Below are positions 8,441-16,327 of a stretch of DNA of 64,000 nt, one piece after another (the first letter of the stretch is position 1; each line of letters opens with the position of its first letter). The position numbers and the translations under genes are program-made. Location of the stretch: positions 1,074,712 to 1,138,711 of the forward strand of contig JAMPBP010000001.1 in the NCBI GenBank assembly GCA_023666645.1, read 5' to 3'. The notes under the pieces are model-generated. The model was given only the letters and a program-made list of their open reading frames with translations, had not been told where the DNA came from and did no database searches. This DNA is from Clostridiales bacterium. GTDB taxonomy: Bacteria > Bacteroidota > Bacteroidia > Bacteroidales > Muribaculaceae.

Positions 8441-9268
8441 TTAAATGCCTCCGTGATGATTAAACTCAGCGAGCGTAAGGTCTCCCGTAAGGACTAGTTC
8501 ATATGCCATGAGCCACTTAGAAGCCCATCCCAGGACAACTGCTGCAGTAGTCTTTGTTGCACCCACAAGTTGGTCCCCGGCTTCGTTTGTGCAAAGGTAA
8601 TGGTTGCCAACTTCATCTGTGAGTAGATGAAATGGCCTAAAACCGCAGAACTCAATAAGTTCGTCAACGTCAGGCATAAGTGGATAAACTTTTACCGACG
8701 AACCCATTTTTTGGTTGGGATGGTTGTTATCATATACAGCCATAACATAGTATTGGCGCTTTTTGCCAAATTTTGACTCATAGATACCCGGTTCGAGAAT
8801 TCCTAACCAACAAAGCCGTCCGTCGTCGAGTTTGTCGATTTTAAACTGGGGAAAGTTGCGCGCCATAGCGAGTTTCTCCATGATTAGAAGATTGGGGTCA
8901 AGTTCATACCATTGGGCAGCAAGCTTTCCTCTTGCAGTAGAGATTTTGACTGCGTTGGGGTCTTTATCCATTGCATCTCCGCCTTTTGCTAATGGGACAA
9001 TGTCGCCTTCGCGAAGAGCCTTTGCGATGCGAGCTCTCTGTTGCGCTTTCATTCTCGAAGCCGCATCCTCCCCGGCAAGCTTACCTCTTGCAGTTGAGAT
9101 TTTGACTGCGTTGGGGTCTTTGTCCATAGCATCTCCGCCCTTGGCTAATGGGACAATGTCGCCTTCGCGAAGAGCCTTTGCGATGCGAGCTCTTTGCTGC
9201 GCTTTCATTCTTGAAGCCGCATCCTCTCCGGCAAATCTGCCGGCAGGTATGTTAATTAATTTGTTCAT
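8441..9268 (-). CDS. E2-like (UBC-fold) protein with duplicated 52-residue N-terminal unit
   Basis: The 275-residue protein has two identical 52-residue units (13-64 and 65-116, each starting AGEDAASRMKAQQRARIAK). An E2-like domain follows at about 118-262. That domain shows FPQF (139-142), a G-R-L-C-W-L-G strand, and Y-Y-V-M-A-V-Y before NHP and VYPLMPD. HYLC (223-226) comes next, followed by a helix with KWLMAYELVLTG. This order matches bacterial E2 domains, with C226 at the catalytic cysteine position. The C-terminus reads HHGGI. The E2 call rests on pattern only. The neighbouring E1 and JAB genes (12-base gap to JAB) support it. It would accept a modifier from E1 and pass it to a target. 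Confidence 0.65.
   Translation of the reverse strand: MNKLINIPAGRFAGEDAASRMKAQQRARIAKALREGDIVPLAKGGDAMDKDPNAVKISTARGKLAGEDAASRMKAQQRARIAKALREGDIVPLAKGGDAMDKDPNAVKISTARGKLAAQWYELDPNLLIMEKLAMARNFPQFKIDKLDDGRLCWLGILEPGIYESKFGKKRQYYVMAVYDNNHPNQKMGSSVKVYPLMPDVDELIEFCGFRPFHLLTDEVGNHYLCTNEAGDQLVGATKTTAAVVLGWASKWLMAYELVLTGDLTLAEFNHHGGI
8921..9232 (-). repeat. Two 156-bp in-frame tandem repeats
   Basis: Units 9077-9232 and 8921-9076 encode the same 52 residues without one amino-acid difference. I count 10 base differences between them, all silent. This pattern shows an old duplication held by selection on the protein, not a recent copy error. Confidence 0.9.
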
Positions 9269-9276
9269 ATGAGATA

Positions 9277-9720
9277 TTAATACTTAATCATTTTAAGCCA
9301 GTCTACGGCCTTTAGCAAGGCTGCGGCTGCAGTTATATTTGTTTTATTATCGTTATTCTGTGGATTATCATAGGAATCGAAATTATCGAATAATAATTCC
9401 AGATACATATTATCACAATCATCTTTTAGAAACCCCGGGGTCTCTTTCGCACTATTTATAATTTCATCACTATCCGGCATCATAGGATACACCATAATGG
9501 AGGAGTATTCCTTGCAACAAAACGGATGATTAGGAGTATATACAACAAGCAAATGATAATCAATCTCTCTGCCATCAACTTTAATGGAACCGAGCCAGCA
9601 CATTCTCCCATCATCAAGTTTGTCAAGAGTAAACTGAGGGAAGAACTTTTGCATTGCGATTTTCTCAACTGTAAGTAGAGAAGGATACCGATTATACCAT
9701 TGTCGAGATTCGTCAGCCAT
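9277..9720 (-). CDS. E2-like paralogue lacking the catalytic cysteine
   Basis: The 147-residue protein is clearly homologous to the E2 domain of the neighbour at 8441-9268. Both have QWY, EK-x-AM, FPQF-x-x-DKLDDGR-x-CWLG, NHP and VYP-x-MPD in the same order. Where the neighbour has HYLC, this protein has MYLE (E108), and the C-terminal helix is shorter (AVDWLKMIKY). It lacks the duplicated N-terminal units. The loss of the cysteine suggests a non-catalytic partner, like the UEV-type variants of eukaryotic E2s; that comparison is inference. It overlaps the preceding gene by 8 bases and lies 8 bases before the active-looking paralogue. Confidence 0.65.
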   Translation of the reverse strand: MADESRQWYNRYPSLLTVEKIAMQKFFPQFTLDKLDDGRMCWLGSIKVDGREIDYHLLVVYTPNHPFCCKEYSSIMVYPMMPDSDEIINSAKETPGFLKDDCDNMYLELLFDNFDSYDNPQNNDNKTNITAAAALLKAVDWLKMIKY

Positions 9721-10360
9721 TGTCTAATTGTTTTGTGGTGGTTTCGATTATGCTTTTGCGCACTTTGCGATATTGCCAAATTCCGACTCCGGCAATTAAT
9801 AGACACGCAAGGTCAGCATATAAAAAATATAGGAAATCTGATAGATGATAATCTCGGTATTTCTTTGCATTATTGAGTTGGCGGTTATACTCTTCGATTG
9901 ACATATTTGCAAAATATTCATCTACTGCGCCACCTGCATATGTTTCAAATTTGTTTTCTCTGCGATCATGAAATGCTTTGTATATCTCATTTTTACGCGA
10001 ATACCTCTCGAACTCATCATAGGTTGGGAATGCCAATATAATGACTCCAAGTAAGAATAAAACAATGATGCTTATCCAGGAAATCAGCTTCGTTGTTTTG
10101 GGATAGCAAGCAAACTCGCTGGGATAATTGTCGAGCATTAACTTTTCAACTATATGCTCTGGAACGTTTGCTTGCTTCGCATATTTGAGCGCACGCTTTT
10201 TCATACGGCGACTCGCGAATAGGCCTCCCTTAGCTTTTTCGATACGGAAAATATCGAGTATATTCGCCTCATGTTTATTTGTACTTTTTGACCCTGTCGA
10301 CCCATTGGCTACGGTTACCGAGCCGTCATCGTTTACCGTGAAGTTTGTTATGTCACCCAT
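9713..10360 (-). CDS. Two-TM protein with N-terminal VNDDGSVT module
   Basis: The 215-residue protein starts MGDITNFTVNDDGSVTV, the same opening as the next gene upstream. It also shares ILDIFRIEKAKGGLFAS and a basic RRMKKRALKYAK stretch (about 33-62) with that paralogue. TM segments lie at about 92-111 and 176-196, with a 65-residue hydrophilic loop between them. The basic cytosolic N-terminal half could bind a partner such as the ATPase or E2. No known family recognised. It overlaps the degenerate E2-like gene by 8 bases. Confidence 0.65.
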   Translation of the reverse strand: MGDITNFTVNDDGSVTVANGSTGSKSTNKHEANILDIFRIEKAKGGLFASRRMKKRALKYAKQANVPEHIVEKLMLDNYPSEFACYPKTTKLISWISIIVLFLLGVIILAFPTYDEFERYSRKNEIYKAFHDRRENKFETYAGGAVDEYFANMSIEEYNRQLNNAKKYRDYHLSDFLYFLYADLACLLIAGVGIWQYRKVRKSIIETTTKQLDNG

Positions 10361-10371
10361 AGTAAAAACTT

Positions 10372-10893
10372 TTAATATTTGGTACTATATTTAGCTTTCT
10401 TACTGGTTTTGTTTTTGTTGCGAGAAACGAGAAGGCAAGTGATGCCAACCAAAACACCAAAGATGCCTCCTGCAAGCATCTCAATGTCATAAACAATCGG
10501 CTGCTGATTAACAGCAGGACACCGATTGAAATCATCACTTTGGAACTTTATATAATAATCATAATTTTCAATAAGCATTGCAATGCAGCATATTAAGCAT
10601 ATAAATCCACCGAATAGCGTGACATAACCAATTATCAATGAAGTCAAATTACTCTCTTTAGCGAAGTCTTCGCTATAGTTTTCTAAGAACAATTTTTCAA
10701 CAGTAAAATTCGGAATACCAACAGATTTGGCATATTCAAGAGCACGCTTTTTCATACGGTGACTCGCAAAAAGACCACCCTTGGCCTTTTCAATTTTGAA
10801 AATGTCAAGAATATTCGATTCTTCCCGCGTCAGTGGGTTGCCAACTGTCACCGAACCATCGTCATTAACTTTGAAGTTTGTTATGTCACCCAT
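10372..10893 (-). CDS. Two-TM protein with N-terminal VNDDGSVT module (paralogue)
   Basis: The 173-residue protein is a paralogue of the gene at 9713-10360: same start (MGDITNFKVNDDGSVTV), same ILDIFKIEKAKGGLFAS block and HRMKKRALEYAK, and two TM segments (about 84-107 and 138-156) with a shorter loop. The pair probably arose by tandem duplication and might form a hetero-oligomeric membrane component. It overlaps the WXG-like gene at 10886 by 8 bases. Function unknown. Confidence 0.65.
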   Translation of the reverse strand: MGDITNFKVNDDGSVTVGNPLTREESNILDIFKIEKAKGGLFASHRMKKRALEYAKSVGIPNFTVEKLFLENYSEDFAKESNLTSLIIGYVTLFGGFICLICCIAMLIENYDYYIKFQSDDFNRCPAVNQQPIVYDIEMLAGGIFGVLVGITCLLVSRNKNKTSKKAKYSTKY

Positions 10894-11398
10894 TTCTGCG
10901 TCGTTTTAAGATGTTGCGTAAATTTTCTGCGGAGAATTCTCCGGGGCCGTTTAAATTATAGTCAACAGTCCATGTGGCACGCCTGTCTGAAAGCCGGCTC
11001 GGGTCCCTATCTGATGGCACATCTATGGAGGGCGTGTCGACTACATCTCTCATATCTTTGGAATCAAATTCAGTAGGAGCTAGTATTTGACCATGTGAAT
11101 ATGCGTTTGTGGAATAGGAAGGCGCTATAATATCTCCAGTGATGGAGGATTCAGCCGCATCCTCAAATTCATCGATTTTTGTTGAGACAAACTCCAACAA
11201 GTCGTTCAGCCCCTTGCCTCGTAGAGAACCGGTTCCGTAGACATAGGTTTCCAAATATGATAGGTAAGGAAGAATAAACTTATCGTAATACTCCTTTCGC
11301 TTACCATCACTCCAGTATTGGGCGGTAAGTTCTGCCTGGCCTTCAAGTTGACGCATCAACTCAATACCTTGCCTTGCATAGTCGGGAATAATGCTCAT
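10886..11398 (-). CDS. WXG100-like N-terminus with variable C-terminal tail
   Basis: The 170-residue protein starts with a helical hairpin whose turn reads YWSDGKRKEYYDKF (W29-S-D31), like the two short WXG-like proteins of the operon. After about residue 80 it becomes Pro/Ser/Asp-rich and probably disordered, ending in a basic KRRRNG. A WXG100-like domain with an extension is the layout of type VII secretion substrates, but no toxin domain is visible. It overlaps its neighbours on both sides (8 and 4 bases). It may be a secreted structural or carrier component. Confidence 0.55.
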   Translation of the reverse strand: MSIIPDYARQGIELMRQLEGQAELTAQYWSDGKRKEYYDKFILPYLSYLETYVYGTGSLRGKGLNDLLEFVSTKIDEFEDAAESSITGDIIAPSYSTNAYSHGQILAPTEFDSKDMRDVVDTPSIDVPSDRDPSRLSDRRATWTVDYNLNGPGEFSAENLRNILKRRRNG

Positions 11399-12213
11399 CT
11401 TGACAGGTCGTAGTTAAAGATTCTAAAATGTTCTCTCGGATCTCGTGGGCAATTGCAAGCAATTATCGGTCGTCCGCAGCCCTGGCACACAACAATTGCA
11501 TTGCTTTCTCTGAGTTGATGGTCGCCATAATTGTCGGCTGATTGCCGTTCGATGATACGTTCGATGCCTTGGCGGAACTTTTCTTTCTTGGATTCCTCAG
11601 TTGGGCTATATCCGCTGCTATCCATATCCTCTGGTACGTCGGCTATAGTAGTGAGACTATTCTTTCCGACGTTGACACGAAGGTATTTCTCGACCACTTC
11701 AAGTATATGCTCCATCTTACCGGAAGCCTCTTTTGTATGGGATTCGCCAAGCCATTGCAGAATGCCGTCTCCACCACCTGGAGATACAAAACCTATCGGC
11801 TGACGATACTCTGAAAACTCACGATCTGTCTCGCTTTTGATACGCTCAAGTTTTTCAATAATCCCACGGATTCGAGAAACTTCTTTTTCAGCGTCGCGGA
11901 CATCACGTTCTTCGCAAGAACAGTTTGGCTCGACATACTCTTCCTTTTCATCGTCATAGTAGCCGGAGTCACGGCATGCTCTAAGAGCATCTTCTGCAGC
12001 GGAAAGAACTTGTTGCGCCATCTGAAGCTTAGCATTTACTTCTTCAATTTTACGCTCCATAGCCTGCTCTATCGCACGGAAATAGCCATCAACAGCTTCG
12101 CGCAACTGCATTATGGAATCGCCCGTGTAATGTAAAGCATTACCGAGTTCCACCAACATACGGTGGTCGGATATATATGCGCCGTTAGGCTTTATGGCTT
12201 CAGGCTGTTCCAT
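11395..12213 (-). CDS. Coiled-coil protein with C-terminal Cys cluster
   Basis: The 272-residue protein is mostly long helix (about 17-135, heptad-like, for example AMERKIEEVNAKLQMAQQVL) and then a less ordered linker. Near the end is a CxxC-x6-CxC cluster (C243, C246, C253, C255), which may bind zinc, and a CSC at 98-100. Coiled-coil proteins with LXG- or WXG-type hairpins are common beside type VII ATPases. This one lacks an obvious W-x-G turn. It overlaps the WXG-like gene downstream by 4 bases. Function unknown; structural partner or substrate are the options. Confidence 0.6.
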   Translation of the reverse strand: MEQPEAIKPNGAYISDHRMLVELGNALHYTGDSIMQLREAVDGYFRAIEQAMERKIEEVNAKLQMAQQVLSAAEDALRACRDSGYYDDEKEEYVEPNCSCEERDVRDAEKEVSRIRGIIEKLERIKSETDREFSEYRQPIGFVSPGGGDGILQWLGESHTKEASGKMEHILEVVEKYLRVNVGKNSLTTIADVPEDMDSSGYSPTEESKKEKFRQGIERIIERQSADNYGDHQLRESNAIVVCQGCGRPIIACNCPRDPREHFRIFNYDLSR

Positions 12214-12221
12214 TGAAGACG

Positions 12222-12518
12222 TTACTTAATACCGGTTGCTGCTCTTTCGTATCTTATGACTTCATCGATTCGAGGAGGAAGATAATTATCTGCCCACGAC
12301 TTGTATTTTTCTGCGAGCTCGATGATGGTTTCGCGACTGTCTTTAAATTCTTCACTGAAATCCTCCATCTTTTCGTCGGTCCATTCTTCGCCTAAAGCAT
12401 CGAGGTTTCCCCATAGAATATCATAGAGTTCACTGAGCGACTGCGACATTGCACGCAGTTCACCTTGCAAAGCGATAAGCGATTGAGAGGTTACTTCAGT
12501 ATGTGATAATGATGCCAT
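12222..12518 (-). CDS. WXG100-like protein (W-T-D turn), 98 aa
   Basis: The 98-residue helical protein matches the WXG100/ESAT-6 length and two-helix layout. Its central turn reads EEWTDEKMEDFSEEF (W46-T-D48), so the glycine of WxG is replaced by aspartate. No signal peptide or TM is seen. WXG100 proteins form dimers and are exported by EccC/YukB-type ATPases. The gene is 2 bases from the next WXG-like gene, which could be its dimer partner, and both lie directly downstream of the FtsK-like ATPase gene. Confidence 0.65.
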   Translation of the reverse strand: MASLSHTEVTSQSLIALQGELRAMSQSLSELYDILWGNLDALGEEWTDEKMEDFSEEFKDSRETIIELAEKYKSWADNYLPPRIDEVIRYERAATGIK

Positions 12519-12520
12519 GG

Positions 12521-12793
12521 TTAAAGGTCGTTGTAGGTTTCGAGAATTGATTGGAGCTGGGCTAAGGGACCACTTTCAAATTCCTCAATATCATTACAGA
12601 GGGGTATGAATATATCACGGTCTTTTGAAAACTCTTGATGGTATTTTTGAAATTGGCTATCTTTCCATGATGCAGCGACATCATCCATAGCAGCATCAGT
12701 GCGTTTGAGCTGCGACTGAAGATTATCCACGACATCAAGCAATTCGTGACGAAACTTTTGAATAGCTTCGGGATCGTTTATCATTCCGGGCAT
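12521..12793 (-). CDS. WXG100-like protein (W-K-D turn), 90 aa
   Basis: The 90-residue helical protein has the turn ASWKDSQFQKYHQEF (W43-K-D45) between two amphipathic helices, matching WXG100 proteins in length and position of the tryptophan. The FtsK-like ATPase gene ends 1 base before it, and the second WXG-like gene starts 2 bases after it. The tandem suggests an EsxA/EsxB-like heterodimer. The W-x-D form is shared by all three family members here, so it is a property of this subfamily and not a random loss. Confidence 0.65.
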   Translation of the reverse strand: MPGMINDPEAIQKFRHELLDVVDNLQSQLKRTDAAMDDVAASWKDSQFQKYHQEFSKDRDIFIPLCNDIEEFESGPLAQLQSILETYNDL

Positions 12794-12794
12794 A

Positions 12795-15700
12795 TCAAGT
12801 GAATTTATATGGTTTGAACTTAATGAGCAGATTTCGGTTATTGTCTCTCAGATAGCCGCGATACTTCGATGCGGGTCGGTTAAAGACAAACAGTTTATTG
12901 GCCGCAGAAGAACCTACAATCTTGGTTGAGTCCATTTCCGGCATTTGAAGTGCGACACGATAGTTGAACGTGTTAAGCACCGAACCGATACGTGTCAGAT
13001 TCTCCAAGCTGTCAACTTGTAAGATTGTGAACACACCTACCGATGAACCGTTCCTCAGTATATACTCTAACAGAGAAGCCGAGGTTGAGGGCTTTTCGTA
13101 TTTTCCCGAGGTGTCTTTGTCGAAGGCATGACAATTCTGGAAATCGAAAATGCCGAGGTATACATAGTCGAAGTTGGTTTCATCTGCATCTTTGCGCTCA
13201 TCTATTAACTCCTTGATTTGTGTTAGTGCAAATTCAATATCAGCTGATTTGGATGGGAAAGACGCACCAAATGGCAAAGAGTTGATGGTTGCAAGCATCT
13301 TATTTGCCATTGGATTATCAGAACGCATACCATTTATCACGATGAAAGATGCGCTATTCTCAACGTGATTTGTTGATGCTGAAATCAACGAATGGAAGCA
13401 GATGCTTTCTGCAACTGCGGATTCGCCTCCGATTATAAGCAGGTTGTTAGCACCCTCGAGATTGAGTTCGAGATTGACGTCATAGTCGCAGACAGAGATG
13501 GATTCACCGAGATAAACGGGAATTGAACTTCCTGCTTTGCGAATGCCATTGTGGTTTGCTTGCCGACGGCGATTCCTGAAGTCGGGTTGCTCACCGGAAC
13601 GGAATACTTTCAGCGGTTCACGTTCGTAGACTTGTGTCTTCTCGAACTCGACTAACTTAGAGAGGAGAGAGTCAATCTCTGTCTTAGAAACGTAGTAGCC
13701 TTGCACAACCTCGTTGTCGTAGGCCGCGCCGGATTCAGAATTATATATGCACTGTCCTGTGCGTAGACGAGGCATTCCTTCATTTCGCTCTGACGAAATG
13801 AGAGCAGAGAAGTCATTAGGTGAACTCTTGAAAACAATACGGTTTGCAATGAGGTCACGAGGCAGGAAAGAACCTGAGGGCAACTTCTGAGTTGCGAGAA
13901 TAAGGTTGATGCCGAATTTTCGGAACTCTTGGATTATGATGTGAATTTTTGAATTGGCCTCGCGTGAAATCAGGTCGTTCTCGATTTCAAAGAGTTTTTG
14001 GAACTCATCGATGACGACAAGCAGACGAGGCACTTTGATTTCAGGGGCGACGCGCTTGAGGTCAACAATGTTGCTGACATTGTGCTCACGGCATAGTGTC
14101 ATACGACGAGCTCCCTCCTCGACAAGCTCGTTGAGGATGCTGAGTCCGAACTCGCGTTCAGCCTCCGGGGCGATAACGCGAGCGTGCGGCAGTTTACCGA
14201 GGGCGTAAGAGTTGAACTCAACGCCGGAGAAGTCGATGAGATACATTCTCAGCTCGTCGGGCGAATACTTGATTGCAGCACTGCAGATCAGCGAGTGAAG
14301 GAACACACTCTTACCCGAGCCGGGGATGCCAATTACGACAGCGGTGTTTTGTCCGCTCTCCTGCGTGATTTTGAGTGACTTCACAAGCATGTCGTTGCCA
14401 AGACCAAATGGGATCTCAATTTGTTTGGCACTGTCTGAGTTCCACCATTCAGCAGTCGACGGAATGTAATCAGAGATAGAGACAATCACATCTTCTCTCA
14501 GCTCACACTTCGAGTTGACATCTTTAACAATGTTTTTTAGGTCGGTTTCCGACAAGGTTTCAATATATTGATTGCCCTCAAATATAGTGTCGGAACTCGA
14601 GGATTGTATCTCATTAAAGATATTGTCCTCTTTGCCTTCAAAGTGGTAGATGTTGGCAATATCAATGAACTTCGACCAGTTGAATGCCTCGGCATCTTTA
14701 TGAGCCATATTTTCGATATTGGCCTTGTCGCTAAGGATAACGATGTATATTCCAACTTTGGGTCCAACGTTAGCCAAACGCCACAGGTTTGCGAGATTAT
14801 CTGCGTTGAGTCCGTCAGGGAAGTTTTTGAGGACAAGGAGTATATTGGGTTCCTTATTCTCGTGGGTCGTATTGTAATCTAACAATGTTTGTCCTTTCTC
14901 AACGAGCAAGTTTCTAAGAATTGAACTAGCACGCTCTTGAAGCGACTTCAGTGTGTCACGCACCTCCTCGGTGCGTGACACCACCTTATAAAGGTCGCGA
15001 TTCAGAAGTTTGAACGCATCGTCGAGTCCGGTCATATAATCTGTATCAACAACAACGGTGTTGATAAGACGAGCCGGATTGCTTTGATACAGTTTGCCGA
15101 TTATACTGTTTATGAAGTCAATGCATTTGTTTTCAGCAGATGATTCGTATGTAACCGCGAGATTTTTATCTCCAATGAGTTTCAAGAAGTCAATGCGAGT
15201 CAACTCTATTTTGTCTAACGGCTGAAATAGCGTGAAACCAGTGTGGCCAACAGGTATACTTGCTGTGATGAAGCCGGTACGCAGAGAGTCGATTCGGCTA
15301 ATCTCAGTCGTAAAATAACGGTTGAGATTTTCAGATACTGAATTTACAGTATCTGTGATTAATGCGATTGCTCTACGTGACAAGTCGGCTGATTCGCAAC
15401 AGTCGTTGAGACGGCGAACAAGTGTCAGCAACGAATTGAACGAGACATTGTATTCTGTAATCAGAAAGTCTCGTTCCGCTTCACGAGTGGCGAACAGTCT
15501 TCTGTACGGTTGGTTGGATGACGGAGCTATCGCCTTAATTTGACTAAGAATGTCGGTGATTTCCACACTATAACCTCCTTTGTTGGAAGGCTCTTCTTGT
15601 TCCTCGTAGGTGGTGGCGTCCATCGAGCGGATAGCCTCAAGGGTGTTAAGTAATCCTTGAATATCGTCGATGTTGAACCAATTGACCATTCCATCAAGAC

Positions 15701-16046
15701 TAACTTCAGTATCGTCATTGACAGATACTGAAGCTAATGCTTTAAGTGTGTATGGGCCATAGGGATTACCGGCACGGCGAATGTAAAATATCGAGCGCTC
15801 GTTAAAAGTCGGAGGCGTTACGTTGCTCGGCCGACTTTGTGGTTCGCTTTGGCTTTCCTCCTCATCAAAGAGACTTAAGTCCAAGGAGTCAATCAACTCG
15901 GCATAGTTTACCGCCTCTTTCCATTCGTTGGTGGCGGTAGACAAGACCATTACATCCGGAGTCAGATGCATATTATAAATGGTTTCGAGCGAAAACGGCC
16001 CGAAATATTCATTGTCAAGTTGAGCGTAATACAGTGTGTCCGGCAT
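12795..16046 (-). CDS. FtsK/SpoIIIE (EccC-like) ATPase with two GYF-like domains
   Basis: The 1083-residue protein starts with two GYF_2-like modules (about 5-50 with YFGPFSLETIYN, and 86-135 with NPYGPYTLKAL). Three ATPase-like units follow. The first (about 180-480) lacks a recognisable P-loop. The second (about 535-800) has Walker A GIPGSGKS (573-580), Walker B RLLVVIDEFQ (674-683) and ILATQKLPSG. The third (about 845-1083) has a degenerate loop (GGESAVAE). Three tandem FtsK units recall EccC/EssC of type VII secretion, but there the N-terminus has TM helices and none is visible here. The next genes encode WXG100-like proteins, the usual cargo of these motors. It probably docks on a membrane partner through GYF contacts. 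Confidence 0.85.
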   Translation of the reverse strand: MPDTLYYAQLDNEYFGPFSLETIYNMHLTPDVMVLSTATNEWKEAVNYAELIDSLDLSLFDEEESQSEPQSRPSNVTPPTFNERSIFYIRRAGNPYGPYTLKALASVSVNDDTEVSLDGMVNWFNIDDIQGLLNTLEAIRSMDATTYEEQEEPSNKGGYSVEITDILSQIKAIAPSSNQPYRRLFATREAERDFLITEYNVSFNSLLTLVRRLNDCCESADLSRRAIALITDTVNSVSENLNRYFTTEISRIDSLRTGFITASIPVGHTGFTLFQPLDKIELTRIDFLKLIGDKNLAVTYESSAENKCIDFINSIIGKLYQSNPARLINTVVVDTDYMTGLDDAFKLLNRDLYKVVSRTEEVRDTLKSLQERASSILRNLLVEKGQTLLDYNTTHENKEPNILLVLKNFPDGLNADNLANLWRLANVGPKVGIYIVILSDKANIENMAHKDAEAFNWSKFIDIANIYHFEGKEDNIFNEIQSSSSDTIFEGNQYIETLSETDLKNIVKDVNSKCELREDVIVSISDYIPSTAEWWNSDSAKQIEIPFGLGNDMLVKSLKITQESGQNTAVVIGIPGSGKSVFLHSLICSAAIKYSPDELRMYLIDFSGVEFNSYALGKLPHARVIAPEAEREFGLSILNELVEEGARRMTLCREHNVSNIVDLKRVAPEIKVPRLLVVIDEFQKLFEIENDLISREANSKIHIIIQEFRKFGINLILATQKLPSGSFLPRDLIANRIVFKSSPNDFSALISSERNEGMPRLRTGQCIYNSESGAAYDNEVVQGYYVSKTEIDSLLSKLVEFEKTQVYEREPLKVFRSGEQPDFRNRRRQANHNGIRKAGSSIPVYLGESISVCDYDVNLELNLEGANNLLIIGGESAVAESICFHSLISASTNHVENSASFIVINGMRSDNPMANKMLATINSLPFGASFPSKSADIEFALTQIKELIDERKDADETNFDYVYLGIFDFQNCHAFDKDTSGKYEKPSTSASLLEYILRNGSSVGVFTILQVDSLENLTRIGSVLNTFNYRVALQMPEMDSTKIVGSSAANKLFVFNRPASKYRGYLRDNNRNLLIKFKPYKFT

Positions 16047-16050
16047 ATAT

Positions 16051-16323
16051 TTAAGTAAGAGTGTTTACGATTGATTTTGCTACAGATTTTTTAAAACCTT
16101 TCGCATCGATTGTGGCGCGGCCATTGCTTGCTATTACAACATCGGCAAAGAACATGCCGCTATTGAGATAGACCCCACTAATGGAGTTTCTCGGAATTAT
16201 GATAGTTTCATAACCGAAAGGTCTGCCTTTATAATAGGTCACATTGTGTCGGTCGATGGCTATTGCATCGGGATACAATACGTTGTCGTCTGACGATAGT
16301 CTGCTTGCAGTATATATTGGCAT
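16051..16323 (-). CDS. Small beta-rich protein, possibly PH-like
   Basis: The 90-residue protein alternates short strands (AIAIDRHNVTYYKG, ETIIIPRNSISGVYL, ADVVIASNGRATIDA) and ends in a helix (KKSVAKSIVNTL). That is the order of a bacterial pleckstrin-homology (bPH) domain. There is no signal peptide or TM. It was considered as a ubiquitin-like modifier, but there is no C-terminal diglycine and the strand pattern fits PH better. It sits 4 bases upstream of the ATPase gene and may be an adaptor. Confidence 0.55.
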   Translation of the reverse strand: MPIYTASRLSSDDNVLYPDAIAIDRHNVTYYKGRPFGYETIIIPRNSISGVYLNSGMFFADVVIASNGRATIDAKGFKKSVAKSIVNTLT

Positions 16324-16327
16324 AATC

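Noticed and set aside
8921..9232. Tandem repeat as a CRISPR or VNTR
   Set aside because: Only two units, in frame, without spacers, and with synonymous differences; it is a coding duplication.
16051..16323. 90-residue beta-rich protein as the missing ubiquitin-like modifier
   Set aside because: There is no C-terminal glycine motif, and the strand order followed by a C-terminal helix fits a PH-like domain better than a beta-grasp fold.
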